Notes: generated by a model from the sequence alone, not told the origin. A stretch of 64,000 nt of DNA from Bordetella genomosp. 13 (GCF_002119665.1 NZ_CP021111.1:1488001-1552000), one strand, 5' to 3'; positions 37,133 through 45,585 are shown, counted from the first letter of the stretch. Translations and numbers: made by a program.

Positions 37133-38902
37133 ATGGACACCGTTTCCGATTTCATCGTGCGCCGCCTGACGCAATGGGGCATATGCCGCGTGTACGGCTA
37201 CCCGGGCGACGGCATCAACGGCATGATGGGCGCCCTGGGCCGGGCCGGCGATGCGCTGGAATTCGTACAGACCCGCCACGAAGAAACCGCAGCCTTCATG
37301 GCCTGCGCGCATGCCAAGTTCACCGGCCAGATAGGCGTGTGCCTGGCCACGTCCGGCCCGGGCGCCATACATCTGTTGAACGGGCTGTACGACGCCAAGC
37401 TCGATCACCAGCCCGTGGTGGCGCTGGTGGGCCAGCAGGCCCGCAGCTCGCTGGGCGGCGATTACCAGCAGGAAGTCGACCTGGTGGCGCTGTTCAAGGA
37501 CGTGGCGCACGACTACGTGCAGCTGGCCTCCGATGCATCCCAGGTCAGGCACCTGATCGACCGCGCCATGCGCATCGCCCTGGAGCGGCGCGCCGTGACC
37601 TGCGTGATCCTGCCGAACGACGTCCAGGAGATGCCCGCGGTCGAGAGTCCGCCGCGCGCGCATGGCACGGTGCATACCGGCATCGGGCTCACGTCGCACG
37701 CGGCGGTGCCCCACCGCCAGGCCCTGGAGAACGCCGCGTCCATCCTGAACTGCGGCGAGCGCGTGGCCATACTGGTGGGCGCCGGCGCGCTCAAGGCGGG
37801 GCAACAAGTGCAGGAGGTGGCCGAACTGCTGGGGGCCGGCGTGGCCAAGGCCCTGCTGGGCAAGGCGGTGCTGCCGGACGACCTGCCGTACGTCACCGGG
37901 TCCATCGGCCTGTTGGGCACGCAGCCCAGCTGGTATCTGATGAACGAGTGCGACACGCTGCTCATGGTGGGCACCTCGTTTCCGTACGGGGAATTCCTGC
38001 CGCCCGAAGGCCAGGCGCGCGCGGTGCAGATCGACATCGACGGCCGCAACATGAACTTGCGCTACCCGGTCGAGGTGGGCCTGGTGGGCGACAGCCGGCT
38101 GACCCTGTCCGCGCTCGTTCCCCTGCTGGAGCGCAAGACGAAGCGCCAGTGGCGCGAGCAGATCGAGTCCCGCGTGGCGCGCTGGTGGTCCACCATGCAG
38201 GCTCGCGCGATGGTCGAGGCCAAGCCCGTGAATCCGCAACTGCCGTTCTGGGAACTGTCGTCGCGATTGCCGGACGACAGCATCATCACCTGCGACTCCG
38301 GGTCCGCCGCCAACTGGTACGCGCGCGACGTGCGCCTGCGCGACGGCATGATGGCGTCGCTGTCGGGCGGCCTGGCCACGATGGGGTGCGCGGTGCCCTA
38401 CGCGCTGGCGGCCAAACTGTCGCATCCCGCGCGTCCGGTGATCGCCCTGGTGGGGGACGGCGCCATGCAGATGAACGGCATCAATGAACTGATCACCATC
38501 GCGGACCGCTGGAAGCAGTGGCAGGACCCGCGCCTGGTGGTGCTGGTGTTGAACAACGGGGACTTGAATCTGGTCACGTGGGAGCAGCGCGTGAATTCGG
38601 GCAGTCCGCGCTACGAACCATCGCAGTGGCTGCCGTCTTTCCGGTATGCCGAGTACGCGCGGCTGCTGGACCTGGGCGGCATCAAGGTCGAGCGGCCGGA
38701 GCAGGTGGGGCCGGCCTGGGACGCCGCGCTGCGCGCCGACCGGCCGACCGTGATCGAAGTGGTCGCCGATCCCGAGGTGCCGCCGATTCCGCCGCATATG
38801 GATCTCAAGCAGGTGAAGGCTTACATGCAGGCGCTGCGGCGCGAGGGACGCACCGGCGGCGAGGCGCTGCGCGCGACCCTGAAACAGTGGTGGGCCTCGT
38901 AG
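37133..38902 (+). CDS. TPP-dependent enzyme, pyruvate oxidase/acetolactate synthase-like
   Basis: A 589-residue enzyme of the POX/AHAS thiamine-diphosphate superfamily with the three usual domains. The catalytic Glu is in TRHEETAAFMACAHA (about residue 50-51). ATSGPGAIHLLNGLYDA follows. The central domain has VAILVGAGALKAG. The TPP-Mg site is VGDGAMQMNGINE...VLVLNNGDLN. Relatives called 'thiamine pyrophosphate-requiring protein' resemble pyruvate oxidase PoxB, a stationary-phase enzyme, but the membrane-binding tail of PoxB is not evident. Substrate unproven. GGGAG lies upstream of the ATG. Confidence 0.85.
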   Translation: MDTVSDFIVRRLTQWGICRVYGYPGDGINGMMGALGRAGDALEFVQTRHEETAAFMACAHAKFTGQIGVCLATSGPGAIHLLNGLYDAKLDHQPVVALVGQQARSSLGGDYQQEVDLVALFKDVAHDYVQLASDASQVRHLIDRAMRIALERRAVTCVILPNDVQEMPAVESPPRAHGTVHTGIGLTSHAAVPHRQALENAASILNCGERVAILVGAGALKAGQQVQEVAELLGAGVAKALLGKAVLPDDLPYVTGSIGLLGTQPSWYLMNECDTLLMVGTSFPYGEFLPPEGQARAVQIDIDGRNMNLRYPVEVGLVGDSRLTLSALVPLLERKTKRQWREQIESRVARWWSTMQARAMVEAKPVNPQLPFWELSSRLPDDSIITCDSGSAANWYARDVRLRDGMMASLSGGLATMGCAVPYALAAKLSHPARPVIALVGDGAMQMNGINELITIADRWKQWQDPRLVVLVLNNGDLNLVTWEQRVNSGSPRYEPSQWLPSFRYAEYARLLDLGGIKVERPEQVGPAWDAALRADRPTVIEVVADPEVPPIPPHMDLKQVKAYMQALRREGRTGGEALRATLKQWWAS

Positions 38903-38910
38903 CCGGCCCC

Positions 38911-38925
38911 CGGCACGGTACTTGC
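38911..38925 (+). promoter_or_regulatory. Candidate sigma-54 promoter for the DUF883-like gene
   Basis: CGGCACGGTACTTGC is an exact GGCACG-N4-TTGC match. It starts nine bases after the TPP gene stop and ends 63 bp before the ATG at 38988. Confidence 0.7.
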
Positions 38926-38987
38926 GGCGCAGGCCGTTTCAAGCACGGCGCTCGCGAGGCCGTGTGCAACCAGCAGAAGGAGATTCC

Positions 38988-39329
38988 ATGTTTTTCCGTA
39001 CCGAACATGACCGCACGTCCGAGTCCCGTCTCCGCGTCAAGCGCAGCCTGCGCGACCTGACCCATGGCGCCGACGAGCTGCTGCGCGCCACCGCCTCGTT
39101 CGGCGGGGCCGAGATGGAGTCGGCGCGCGACCGGCTGAAGCAGCAGCTGGAACGCGCGCGCGAACATAGCGCCGGGTGGGAGCGCTCGGCGGTGGACGGC
39201 TACCGCCGTATCGCCGGTGCCGCCGACGGCTACGTGCACCAGAACAGCTGGAAAGTCATCGGGATCGGCGTTGCCCTGGGCCTGCTGGCGGGCATATGCC
39301 TGATGAGCGACCACAGCCGACGCCGCTGA
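38988..39329 (+). CDS. DUF883-like (ElaB/YqjD-type) membrane-anchored protein
   Basis: A 113-residue protein with AAGGAG before the ATG. A long charged helix (RLRVKRSLRDLTHGADELLRA ... MESARDRLKQQLERARE) is followed by a single C-terminal transmembrane segment (VIGIGVALGLLAGICLM) and a short basic tail. This layout is that of DUF883 tail-anchored proteins such as ElaB and YqjD, which bind ribosomes at the membrane in stationary phase. Confidence 0.75.
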   Translation: MFFRTEHDRTSESRLRVKRSLRDLTHGADELLRATASFGGAEMESARDRLKQQLERAREHSAGWERSAVDGYRRIAGAADGYVHQNSWKVIGIGVALGLLAGICLMSDHSRRR

Positions 39330-39337
39330 CGGGATTG

Positions 39338-39370
39338 CCGGCGCCGCACGGGTGGCGGCGCCGGGTCTTT
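39338..39370 (+). terminator. Hairpin after the DUF883-like gene
   Basis: CCGGCGCCGC (39338-39347) pairs with GCGGCGCCGG (39355-39364), followed by GTCTTT. A moderately convincing terminator. Confidence 0.6.
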
Positions 39371-39461
39371 ACAAGGCCAGGTAAGAAATTCAGGACGCCG
39401 CAGCGCGGCCTGGCCCTGCGACACAGAAAAGCGCGCCGGCGTCACTCGACAGGAGGTCGCC

Positions 39462-39776
39462 ATGGCTGCGAAACCGTCATCCGACACCACCACCGACACT
39501 GCGCGGCGCCCGCAGGGCAACGAACAGGGCGAGTCGCGCGAAAAACAACCCGGCCAGGACAAGCACACGCGCCAGACCGGCCGCTTCGGCGCCGACGAGC
39601 CCGATTACGGGCGTTCGGAAGGCGACAAGCCCAACCCGGGCAAGGGCGGACGCGCCAATCCCCAGGGGCCCGAGTTCGAACAGGGCGGCAGCTATCCCGG
39701 CGCTCGACAGAGCAGCGAGAAGGATGCCGCCAGCACCGGCTCATCCGAGCCGCGCGGCGATCGCAAACGGGGCTGA
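39462..39776 (+). CDS. Small hydrophilic, probably disordered protein
   Basis: A 104-residue protein with AGGAGG before the ATG. It is very rich in Gly, Glu, Asp, Arg, Gln and Pro, with no hydrophobic core, for example EKQPGQDKHTRQTGRFGADE and GDKPNPGKGG. The composition is like hydrophilin or KGG-type stress proteins, but no specific family was recognised. The ribosome site and its place in a run of similar small genes support it being real. Confidence 0.65.
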   Translation: MAAKPSSDTTTDTARRPQGNEQGESREKQPGQDKHTRQTGRFGADEPDYGRSEGDKPNPGKGGRANPQGPEFEQGGSYPGARQSSEKDAASTGSSEPRGDRKRG

Positions 39777-39815
39777 GTCTCCCTCGCGCACAGCCGCCCA
39801 TCCAGGAGAACGCGC

Positions 39816-40046
39816 ATGACTACCCCCTCAGTGAAGAACACCGAACGCGGCGATCGTCCCGCCGGCGACGATGCCGGGCCCAAGGACGTGCAGAACCGTT
39901 CGCTGAACAAGCGCCCCGTCGATGCCAACAGCCTGCCGGCGAAGGGCAGGTTTCCGCCCGGCGTGGACGCCGAGGACGTTGCCGACCCGGGCCGGCAGAC
40001 GCCGGACGCGCCGCCCGTGGACAACCGGTCAGGCAACCGGTCGTAG
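39816..40046 (+). CDS. Small hydrophilic, probably disordered protein
   Basis: A 76-residue protein with CAGGAG before the ATG, 39 bp after the previous small gene, so probably the same transcript. It is rich in Asp, Pro, Arg, Asn and Gly, with no signal or membrane segment. Not recognised. The convergent SDR gene ends only five bases beyond. Confidence 0.65.
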   Translation: MTTPSVKNTERGDRPAGDDAGPKDVQNRSLNKRPVDANSLPAKGRFPPGVDAEDVADPGRQTPDAPPVDNRSGNRS

Positions 40047-40051
40047 GGCGT

Positions 40052-41035
40052 TCAAAACCCCGGGTTGCCCGTGATGGGCAGCACCAGCCCGGTGATGTAG
40101 CTCGAGCAGGCGGCGCTGGCCAGGAAGACGTAGGCCGGCGACAATTCCTCGGGCTGCGCCGGGCGACCGAATACCGTCTGCTTGCCGAACTCCGCCACCT
40201 CGTCGGCGGGGCGGTCCGCCGGGTTCAGCGGCGTCCATACCGGTCCCGGCGCCACCGCGTTCACGCGGATGCCCTGCGACGCGAGGTTCGAGGCCAGCGA
40301 CCAGGTGAAAGCGTGGATCGCGCCCTTGGTGCTGGAGTAGTCCAGCAGCTTGGCGCTGCCCCGCAGGCCGGTGACGGACCCCGTGTTGATGATGGCGGCT
40401 CCCTTCTTCAGGTGGGGCAGGGCCGCGCGCGCCATCTGCATGTAGCCGAAGATGTTGGTGTGGAAGGTCTGTTCCAGCCGCTCGTCGGTGATGTCGAGCA
40501 GCGACTCGGCGTGTTCCTGGAAGGCGGCGTTGTTCACCAGGATGTCGAGCTTGCCGAACTCGCGCACGGTCTGTTCCACGGCTTCGCGGCAGAAGGCCGG
40601 ATCGCGCACGTCGCCGGGAATCAGCACGCAGCGCCGGCCTTCTTTCTCGATGCAGCGGGCGGTCTCCTGCGCGTCGGTGTGCTCGTCGAGGTAGACCACG
40701 GCCACGTCCGCGCCCTCGCGCGCGTACAGTACCGCCACCGCGCGGCCGATGCCCGAGTCGCCGCCGGTCACCAGAGCGGTCAGGCCTTGCAGCTTGCCGC
40801 TGCCGCGATAGTCGGGCGCGAGGAATTGCGGCGCCTGCTTCAGATCGGCTTCGTTGCCCGGTTTCTCCAGGTGCTGCGCGGGCTGCGGCGGCTCGGGATG
40901 CCGGTCGGGCTGGCTGGTGCCGGGGCTGGTCTGCGGCTTGTCGGAACCGGAGGCGTCGCGCTCGTCCTGCTCGCGCTGGATCTGCCGTTGCTGGTCCGCC
41001 GTGTCGCCGGACGGGTTGCCTTGCTTCGATGCCAT
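40052..41035 (-). CDS. Short-chain dehydrogenase, YhdF/GSP39-type stress oxidoreductase
   Basis: A 327-residue SDR. The cofactor motif is TALVTGGDSGIGRAVAVLYAREGADV. It then has LVNNAAFQEHAESLL, IINTGSVTGL, catalytic Tyr-Lys in LLDYSSTKGAIHAFT, and RVNAVAPGPVWTPLNPAD. A hydrophilic N-terminal extension of about 65 residues (many Gln, Asp, Pro) precedes the Rossmann fold, as in general-stress SDRs such as B. subtilis YhdF and GspA-39. The ATG at 41035 has AGGAG. An exact sigma-54 match lies 40 bp upstream. Confidence 0.9.
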   Translation of the reverse strand: MASKQGNPSGDTADQQRQIQREQDERDASGSDKPQTSPGTSQPDRHPEPPQPAQHLEKPGNEADLKQAPQFLAPDYRGSGKLQGLTALVTGGDSGIGRAVAVLYAREGADVAVVYLDEHTDAQETARCIEKEGRRCVLIPGDVRDPAFCREAVEQTVREFGKLDILVNNAAFQEHAESLLDITDERLEQTFHTNIFGYMQMARAALPHLKKGAAIINTGSVTGLRGSAKLLDYSSTKGAIHAFTWSLASNLASQGIRVNAVAPGPVWTPLNPADRPADEVAEFGKQTVFGRPAQPEELSPAYVFLASAACSSYITGLVLPITGNPGF

Positions 41036-41075
41036 TGCGTGCTCCTGTCGCGAATTGCTGGGACTGCACGAGGCC

Positions 41076-41090
41076 GCAAGCGACATGCCC
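41076..41090 (-). promoter_or_regulatory. Candidate sigma-54 promoter for the SDR gene
   Basis: The minus strand reads GGGCATGTCGCTTGC, an exact GGCAYG-N4-TTGC match whose -12 end lies 40 bp before the SDR start at 41035. Confidence 0.68.
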
Positions 41091-41126
41091 GTCGCCACAG
41101 GCAGCGAGCGGTTTCGCCTGTGGCGC

Positions 41127-43781
41127 TCAGCCGCCTTCGCCCAGGCGATTCAACATGCGCGGCCCCAGCGTGCGGCGCGCCTTCGCGTAATCGCGCCATG
41201 GATCGGCCCGGTCGCGAGCCATGGCCAACGCATTGCGCAGATTGAAGGCCGCGCCGCGCAGGTCGCGCTTCGGATCCAGGTCGTCCCAGTCCAACGGCAT
41301 CGAGACCGGCGCGCCATTGCGCGCGCGCAGCGACCAGGCCGCGACCGCCGTGGCGGAATCGCCGTTGCGCAGATAGTCCACGAAGATGCGGTCGTGACGG
41401 CGGGCCTTGGACATCGTCGCCACGAACTTCTCCGGCATTTCCGCCACCAGTTGTTCGGCCAGGCGGCGTGCGAACTCGCGCACCACGTCCCACGACTGGG
41501 TAGCGCGGATCGGGGCGACCAGGTGCAGACCCTTGCCGCCCGTGGTCTTCAGGAAAGGCTCCAGGCCGACCTCCCTCATCAGCGTGCGCGCGTGCAGGGC
41601 GCCTTCGACTACCTGTGTCCACGGCACATTGGCGTCGGGGTCCAGGTCCAGGGTGATGCGGTCCGGCCGGTCGGGATCGGGCTCGCGCGAGCCCCACGTG
41701 TGCAGCTCGATCACGCCGTGCTGGGCCAGTCCGATGAGTCCTTCCAGCGACTCGATGGCCAGGTGGCCGCCGCTGCGGGCAACGCCGTCGGGCATGCGCG
41801 GGCTCAGGTGGCGCTGGAAGAAGCATTGGGAAGCGGTGCCCTCGGGGCAGCGCAGCAGCGCCACGCGGCGGCCCTGCAGATGCGGCATGATCAGATCGCC
41901 CACGGATTCGTAATAGCGGGCCACGTCGAGCTTGGTGAGGTCGGGGTCGTGGAACACCACGCGGTCGGGATGGGTGATGGTGATGCCGCGCACGACATTG
42001 CCCCCGGCGTCGGGCGAGGTGGCACGCGACCCGGCTTTCTTGCCTGTCTTGGCTGCCTTCGTGGATGTGGTCTTTCCCGACGCTGCGGCGTTCTTCGTCT
42101 TCGCTGCCTGTGCGGGCGACGTATTCTCGCGCGCAATCGATGCCACCGTCGTGCGCACCTCGTCCGCCACCTCGTCGGCCGGCTTGTCTTCGCGCAGGCC
42201 CACGAACGCGGCCTGGCGCAGCAGGCCGTCGGTGGTAATGCCGGCGTAGCGCACTTCCGCCACCAGTTGCGGTTTCACCCAGTGGATCTGCGCCTTGTCG
42301 GCTGGAGCCGGCGCGGCGAACGGGCTGCGCGCCGCGCGCAGCGGCTCGAGGCGTTCGGCCAGGCCGCGCAGCGTGGCGGCGTTGAAGCCGGTGCCGACGC
42401 GGCCGGCGTAGCGCAGCTTGTTGCCCTCGCGCAGTCCCAGCAGCAGGGCGCCGAGATGCTTGCGCGATCCGGCGGGCTCGGTATAGCCGCCGATCACGAA
42501 TTCCTGGCGCGGCCGGCACTTCAGCTTGAGCCAGCTTGCCGAGCGGGTGGACGAGTAGGGCGCGTCGAGCTTCTTGCAGATCAGGCCTTCCAGGCTCAGC
42601 CGGCATGCCTCGGTGAGCGCGGCGGCGCCCTCGGTGTGGTCGGCCACCTGCAAGCGCTGGGTCATCTGCATCGGGGTGCCGTCGGGCAGCGATTCCAGAA
42701 TGCCGGCGAGCCGGTCCTGGCGGGCGTGCAGCGGTTCCTTGCGCAGATCCTCGCCGTCCCACCACGGCAGGTCGAAGACGACGTAGCGCAGGTCCTTGCC
42801 ATTACCGTCCAGCGTGTTCTGCAGGCGCTGGAAATCGGACATGCCGCGAGCGTCCAACGCCACGACTTCACCGTCCAGCCAGCCGTCGGGAAGGTCCAGC
42901 GCCTCCAGCGCGCGGGCCAGCGGGGCCATGCGGCGCGTCCAGTCCTTGCCGGTGCGGCTCAGCAACCGCGCCTTGCCGCCTTCCAGCCTGCACAGGATGC
43001 GGTAGCCGTCGTACTTCAGTTCGTACGACCAGCCTTCGCCCCGCGGCGGCTGGTCCACCAGTGTGGCCAGCTGGGGCGAGAGTTCGGCGGGAAAATCCGA
43101 GCGACGTGCTCTGGCTTTGGTTCGCGCCGATGATTTCGCCTGCGAGGCGGACGTCGTCCGGGAGGAGGTCTTTGCCTGTGTCGGGGCTTCGGAGCGCGCG
43201 GATGATCCGCGCCGTGCGGACGCTTCCGGCTGCGTCTGCGCCGCCTCGTGCGCGCGGCGCTTGCCGGACATGGGTCCTGCTTCCTTCGCCGGCGCGTCCT
43301 CGCGCAGTTTGCGCAGCAGCCATTGCTTGCCCTCCGAACCCATGCGCACCAGCGACCAGGCGCCACGCAGCCGTTCGCCTTGAAGGGTGAAGCGCAGACT
43401 GCCGCGCTCCAGCGCGTGGGCCGGGTCTTCGTCGGGCTGCCATGTGCCGCGATCCCAGATGTCCACGTGGCCCGCGCCGTAATGCCCGGCCGGGATGTCT
43501 CCCTCGAATCCGGCGTAATCCAGGGGGTGGTCCTCGACCTTCACCGCAAGGCGCTTCACGTCCGTGTCTTCGGACGGGCCCTTGGGCACCGCCCAGCTCA
43601 CCAGCACGCCGTCCCATTCCAGGCGGAAGTCATAGTGCAGGGTGCTGGCGTCATGGCGCTGCACCACGTACGTCAACGCGTGAGCCGCCTGGCGGCGCCG
43701 CCTGGCGCCGCCGCGCCCGGATGGCTCCGGCGTGGCGGCGAAGTCGCGTTTGCCGCGATAAGTGAGCAGGGAATCCGTCAT
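41127..43781 (-). CDS. ligD: LigD, multifunctional NHEJ DNA ligase
   Basis: An 884-residue ATP-dependent ligase with the Pseudomonas-type order of domains. The 3'-phosphoesterase domain (about 35-170) has STLHYDFRLEWDG and HPLDYAGFEGDIPAGHYGAG. A Lys/Ala/Ser-rich linker (170-225) follows. The ligase domain (about 230-545) has adenylation Lys256 in YELKYDGYRI. After a second basic linker comes the primase-polymerase domain (about 590-880), with TLDLDPDANVPW as the metal site. It seals double-strand breaks together with Ku, but no ku gene lies in the window. Stress genes surround it, consistent with a stationary-phase repair role. Confidence 0.93.
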   Translation of the reverse strand: MTDSLLTYRGKRDFAATPEPSGRGGARRRRQAAHALTYVVQRHDASTLHYDFRLEWDGVLVSWAVPKGPSEDTDVKRLAVKVEDHPLDYAGFEGDIPAGHYGAGHVDIWDRGTWQPDEDPAHALERGSLRFTLQGERLRGAWSLVRMGSEGKQWLLRKLREDAPAKEAGPMSGKRRAHEAAQTQPEASARRGSSARSEAPTQAKTSSRTTSASQAKSSARTKARARRSDFPAELSPQLATLVDQPPRGEGWSYELKYDGYRILCRLEGGKARLLSRTGKDWTRRMAPLARALEALDLPDGWLDGEVVALDARGMSDFQRLQNTLDGNGKDLRYVVFDLPWWDGEDLRKEPLHARQDRLAGILESLPDGTPMQMTQRLQVADHTEGAAALTEACRLSLEGLICKKLDAPYSSTRSASWLKLKCRPRQEFVIGGYTEPAGSRKHLGALLLGLREGNKLRYAGRVGTGFNAATLRGLAERLEPLRAARSPFAAPAPADKAQIHWVKPQLVAEVRYAGITTDGLLRQAAFVGLREDKPADEVADEVRTTVASIARENTSPAQAAKTKNAAASGKTTSTKAAKTGKKAGSRATSPDAGGNVVRGITITHPDRVVFHDPDLTKLDVARYYESVGDLIMPHLQGRRVALLRCPEGTASQCFFQRHLSPRMPDGVARSGGHLAIESLEGLIGLAQHGVIELHTWGSREPDPDRPDRITLDLDPDANVPWTQVVEGALHARTLMREVGLEPFLKTTGGKGLHLVAPIRATQSWDVVREFARRLAEQLVAEMPEKFVATMSKARRHDRIFVDYLRNGDSATAVAAWSLRARNGAPVSMPLDWDDLDPKRDLRGAAFNLRNALAMARDRADPWRDYAKARRTLGPRMLNRLGEGG

Positions 43782-43946
43782 GGCGCCCTCCGTGCATCGT
43801 CGCGCGCTGCCCGCGGCGATGCGGCGGACGGCGCCGAGCGCCGGGGCAGCGCGATGAAATGAAGCGGCCGGGCGGCAGGTCCCGCGAGCAAGTTGCGTCC
43901 TCGCCGCGCGGGCACGGTCGCGGGACGGTTACCCGGCCATGTCGCG

Positions 43947-44309
43947 TCAGCGGCGGGCCAGAAGCAGGCCCACTACCATGCCCACGCCGGCGGCGGCCGC
44001 CAGGGCTTGCATCGGACGCTCGTGCACATAGTTCTCCGCGCACTCGCGCGCCTCGTGCATGTAGCTTTCGGCGCACTGGCGTGCCTCCTGAGCCAGGTCC
44101 CCGGCGCTGGACGACAGCGCATCGAATGCCGCACGGGTTTCGCCCAGCTTGGCCTGCATGCGGGCGCGCAGGGTTTCCACGTCCGTGTGCGAGGTGTCGT
44201 TCAGGATCGCGTCCAAATCGTCCAGCCATTCCTGCTGCCGGCTTGCCCGGTTGCGCAGCGTGCGCATGCCGTCGTCGGAAAACGTCGTCGGTCGATCTTG
44301 TGGTTCCAT
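43947..44309 (-). CDS. DUF883-family (ElaB/YqjD-type) tail-anchored protein
   Basis: A 120-residue protein with CAGGAG before the ATG at 44309. A long helix (TLRARMQAKLGETRAAFDALS) leads into RECAENYVHERPMQALAAAAGVGMVVGLLLARR, the DUF883 C-terminal signature with a transmembrane segment and RR end. E. coli homologues tether ribosomes to the inner membrane in stationary phase. A relaxed sigma-54 site lies 138 bp upstream. Confidence 0.88.
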   Translation of the reverse strand: MEPQDRPTTFSDDGMRTLRNRASRQQEWLDDLDAILNDTSHTDVETLRARMQAKLGETRAAFDALSSSAGDLAQEARQCAESYMHEARECAENYVHERPMQALAAAAGVGMVVGLLLARR

Positions 44310-44446
44310 GAGTACTCCTGGATAAAAGCAGGCCATCTGTGCGGAAATTGCACGGATCTGTAGAAAATGCCGGCACATGGCGCACACCGCCGCGGCCGGC
44401 CCCCGACCAGGCGCGCAGATATCTCCGCCCCGGCTGTGCCTATAGA

Positions 44447-44461
44447 GCAAGCGGCGGGCCC
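44447..44461 (-). promoter_or_regulatory. Weak candidate sigma-54 promoter for the DUF883 gene
   Basis: The minus strand reads GGGCCCGCCGCTTGC: spacing and TTGC are right, but the -24 element is GGCCCG, not GGCACG. Lower confidence than the exact matches. Confidence 0.4.
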
Positions 44462-44530
44462 GCGGGTACGCAATGTGCGGCACGCGGGCGTCGCCCCGGT
44501 CCGGCCGGGGCCCGTTACAGGAGCCAGGCC

Positions 44531-44854
44531 ATGACGTCCAAACCGGAATCCCGCGAATCCACGCAACCCGACGCCGACGCGGATAAGAAGCGGACGTCCG
44601 AGTCTTCTCCCGCTGGTTCTACCGCCTCTGCCGCCGCGGCGGGCAGCCGCGATCTGCCGCCCGACGCCGGCAAGGTGCTGCCGCCCGGCAGCCCGGTCGA
44701 CGTGCCGAACCAGCCTCGCCCCGCAGGCAAGAATGACCCCGACGAGGCGGCGGCGCAAGGTAATCAAAAGGCCGACACCGACACGGAGTCCAACTGGGCC
44801 GATGGATCCAAGCCCCAGCCGCGCGCCAAGAACGCGCGCACGCACCTGTTCTAG
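44531..44854 (+). CDS. Small hydrophilic, probably disordered protein
   Basis: A 107-residue protein with CAGGAG before the ATG. Very rich in Asp, Ala, Pro, Ser and Lys, no Cys, no hydrophobic segment, for example PDADADKKRTSESSPAG and ending ARTHLF. Not recognised. I found no sigma-54 site upstream of it. Confidence 0.65.
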   Translation: MTSKPESRESTQPDADADKKRTSESSPAGSTASAAAAGSRDLPPDAGKVLPPGSPVDVPNQPRPAGKNDPDEAAAQGNQKADTDTESNWADGSKPQPRAKNARTHLF

Positions 44855-44937
44855 GCGGCGAGCCGTCTGTCGGCGGCGGCTTCACGTGCAAGTGACTCGG
44901 ATGGGCCGGTCGTGGGCGCGTTCCGCAGCGCCCGGCC

Positions 44938-44964
44938 CCCGGCGGACCGCGAGGACCCGCCGGG
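44938..44964. terminator. Hairpin between convergent small genes
   Basis: CCCGGCGG (44938-44945) pairs with CCGCCGGG (44957-44964) around an eleven-base loop, in the 122-bp convergent gap. Confidence 0.5.
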
Positions 44965-44976
44965 CAGAAGGGCTGG

Positions 44977-45156
44977 TCAGGACCGGCGAGCGCCTTGGCC
45001 GCGCTGCCGCGCGCTCTGCTGATCCTGGCCAGTGCCCAGGTTGGTCGCGTGGCCGTCCTTTTTCGTCCGGTTCTGCGTGTCGTTGTGGCTGGCCTGGTCC
45101 TGGCGGTCGAGGTCGTCGCGACGGTCGGCCTGCTTGGTTGTCTGCGTGTGCTTCAT
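44977..45156 (-). CDS. 59-residue basic hydrophilic protein
   Basis: The ATG at 45156 has AAGGAG eight bases upstream and encodes a 59-residue protein rich in Gln, Asp, Arg, Thr and Gly (MKHTQTTKQADRRDDLDRQD...). No hydrophobic core. An exact sigma-54 match lies 51 bp upstream (45207-45221), which raises confidence that this short gene is real. Confidence 0.6.
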   Translation of the reverse strand: MKHTQTTKQADRRDDLDRQDQASHNDTQNRTKKDGHATNLGTGQDQQSARQRGQGARRS

Positions 45157-45206
45157 TGCGCGTACTCCTTGCTGGCGGGGCGCGAGGCCCCGGAGCCGTT
45201 CGCGCC

Positions 45207-45221
45207 GCAAATGCCATGCCG
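45207..45221 (-). promoter_or_regulatory. Candidate sigma-54 promoter for the 59-residue protein
   Basis: The minus strand reads CGGCATGGCATTTGC, an exact GGCAYG-N4-TTGC match. Its -12 end is 51 bp before the ATG at 45156. It is divergent from the site at 45248. Confidence 0.68.
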
Positions 45222-45247
45222 CGGGCGGCCCGCCAGCGGCCCGCCGC

Positions 45248-45262
45248 AGGCATGCTGCTTGC
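45248..45262 (+). promoter_or_regulatory. Candidate sigma-54 promoter for the 81-residue protein
   Basis: AGGCATGCTGCTTGC is an exact GGCAYG-N4-TTGC match, 78 bp before the ATG at 45340 and back-to-back with the site at 45207. Confidence 0.68.
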
Positions 45263-45339
45263 GCCCGCAACGGGCCAGGCCGGCGCGCAGGCCGAATCGA
45301 CGCGCTGCCTTCTCCTACGGTCAGATCACGAGGTGAATA

Positions 45340-45585
45340 ATGCACAAGCACATGCGTAGTCACGTCCCGCCGAAGCCCGAGCCGGATGTGCCCGAGCGCA
45401 CGCCTGGGGACATCCCGGTCGATCCCGACACCGACCAGCCGGACATAGACCTGCCGCCTCCCGATGAGCCGAACAGCCCGCAGCACGGCCATGGCCCCGA
45501 CGGGGCGCCGGGTCACCAGAATGGGCGCCGCGGCTCGGGGCTTTATCGCATGCGCCTGCTGCGAGGGCGCGCGCACGCGCTGTAG
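45340..45585 (+). CDS. Proline/aspartate-rich small protein
   Basis: An 81-residue protein: HVPPKPEPDVPERTPGDIPV, then DPDTDQPDIDLPPPDEPN, then a His/Gly-rich stretch and a basic tail (RMRLLRGRAHAL). GAGGTG precedes the ATG. Disordered by composition and not recognised. The sigma-54 site upstream supports it. Confidence 0.6.
   Translation: MHKHMRSHVPPKPEPDVPERTPGDIPVDPDTDQPDIDLPPPDEPNSPQHGHGPDGAPGHQNGRRGSGLYRMRLLRGRAHAL

Noticed and set aside
39330..39461. Sigma-54 promoter for the gene at 39462
   Set aside because: A GGCCTGGCCCTGC stretch resembles one but has wrong spacing and no TTGC.
40854..43133. Long plus-strand frame of 759 codons
   Set aside because: Antisense to ligD, whose three catalytic domains are unmistakable.
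43885..43905. Sigma-54 promoter for ligD (minus strand AGGACGCAACTTGC)
   Set aside because: GG and GC are nine bases apart instead of ten, and spacing is critical for sigma-54.
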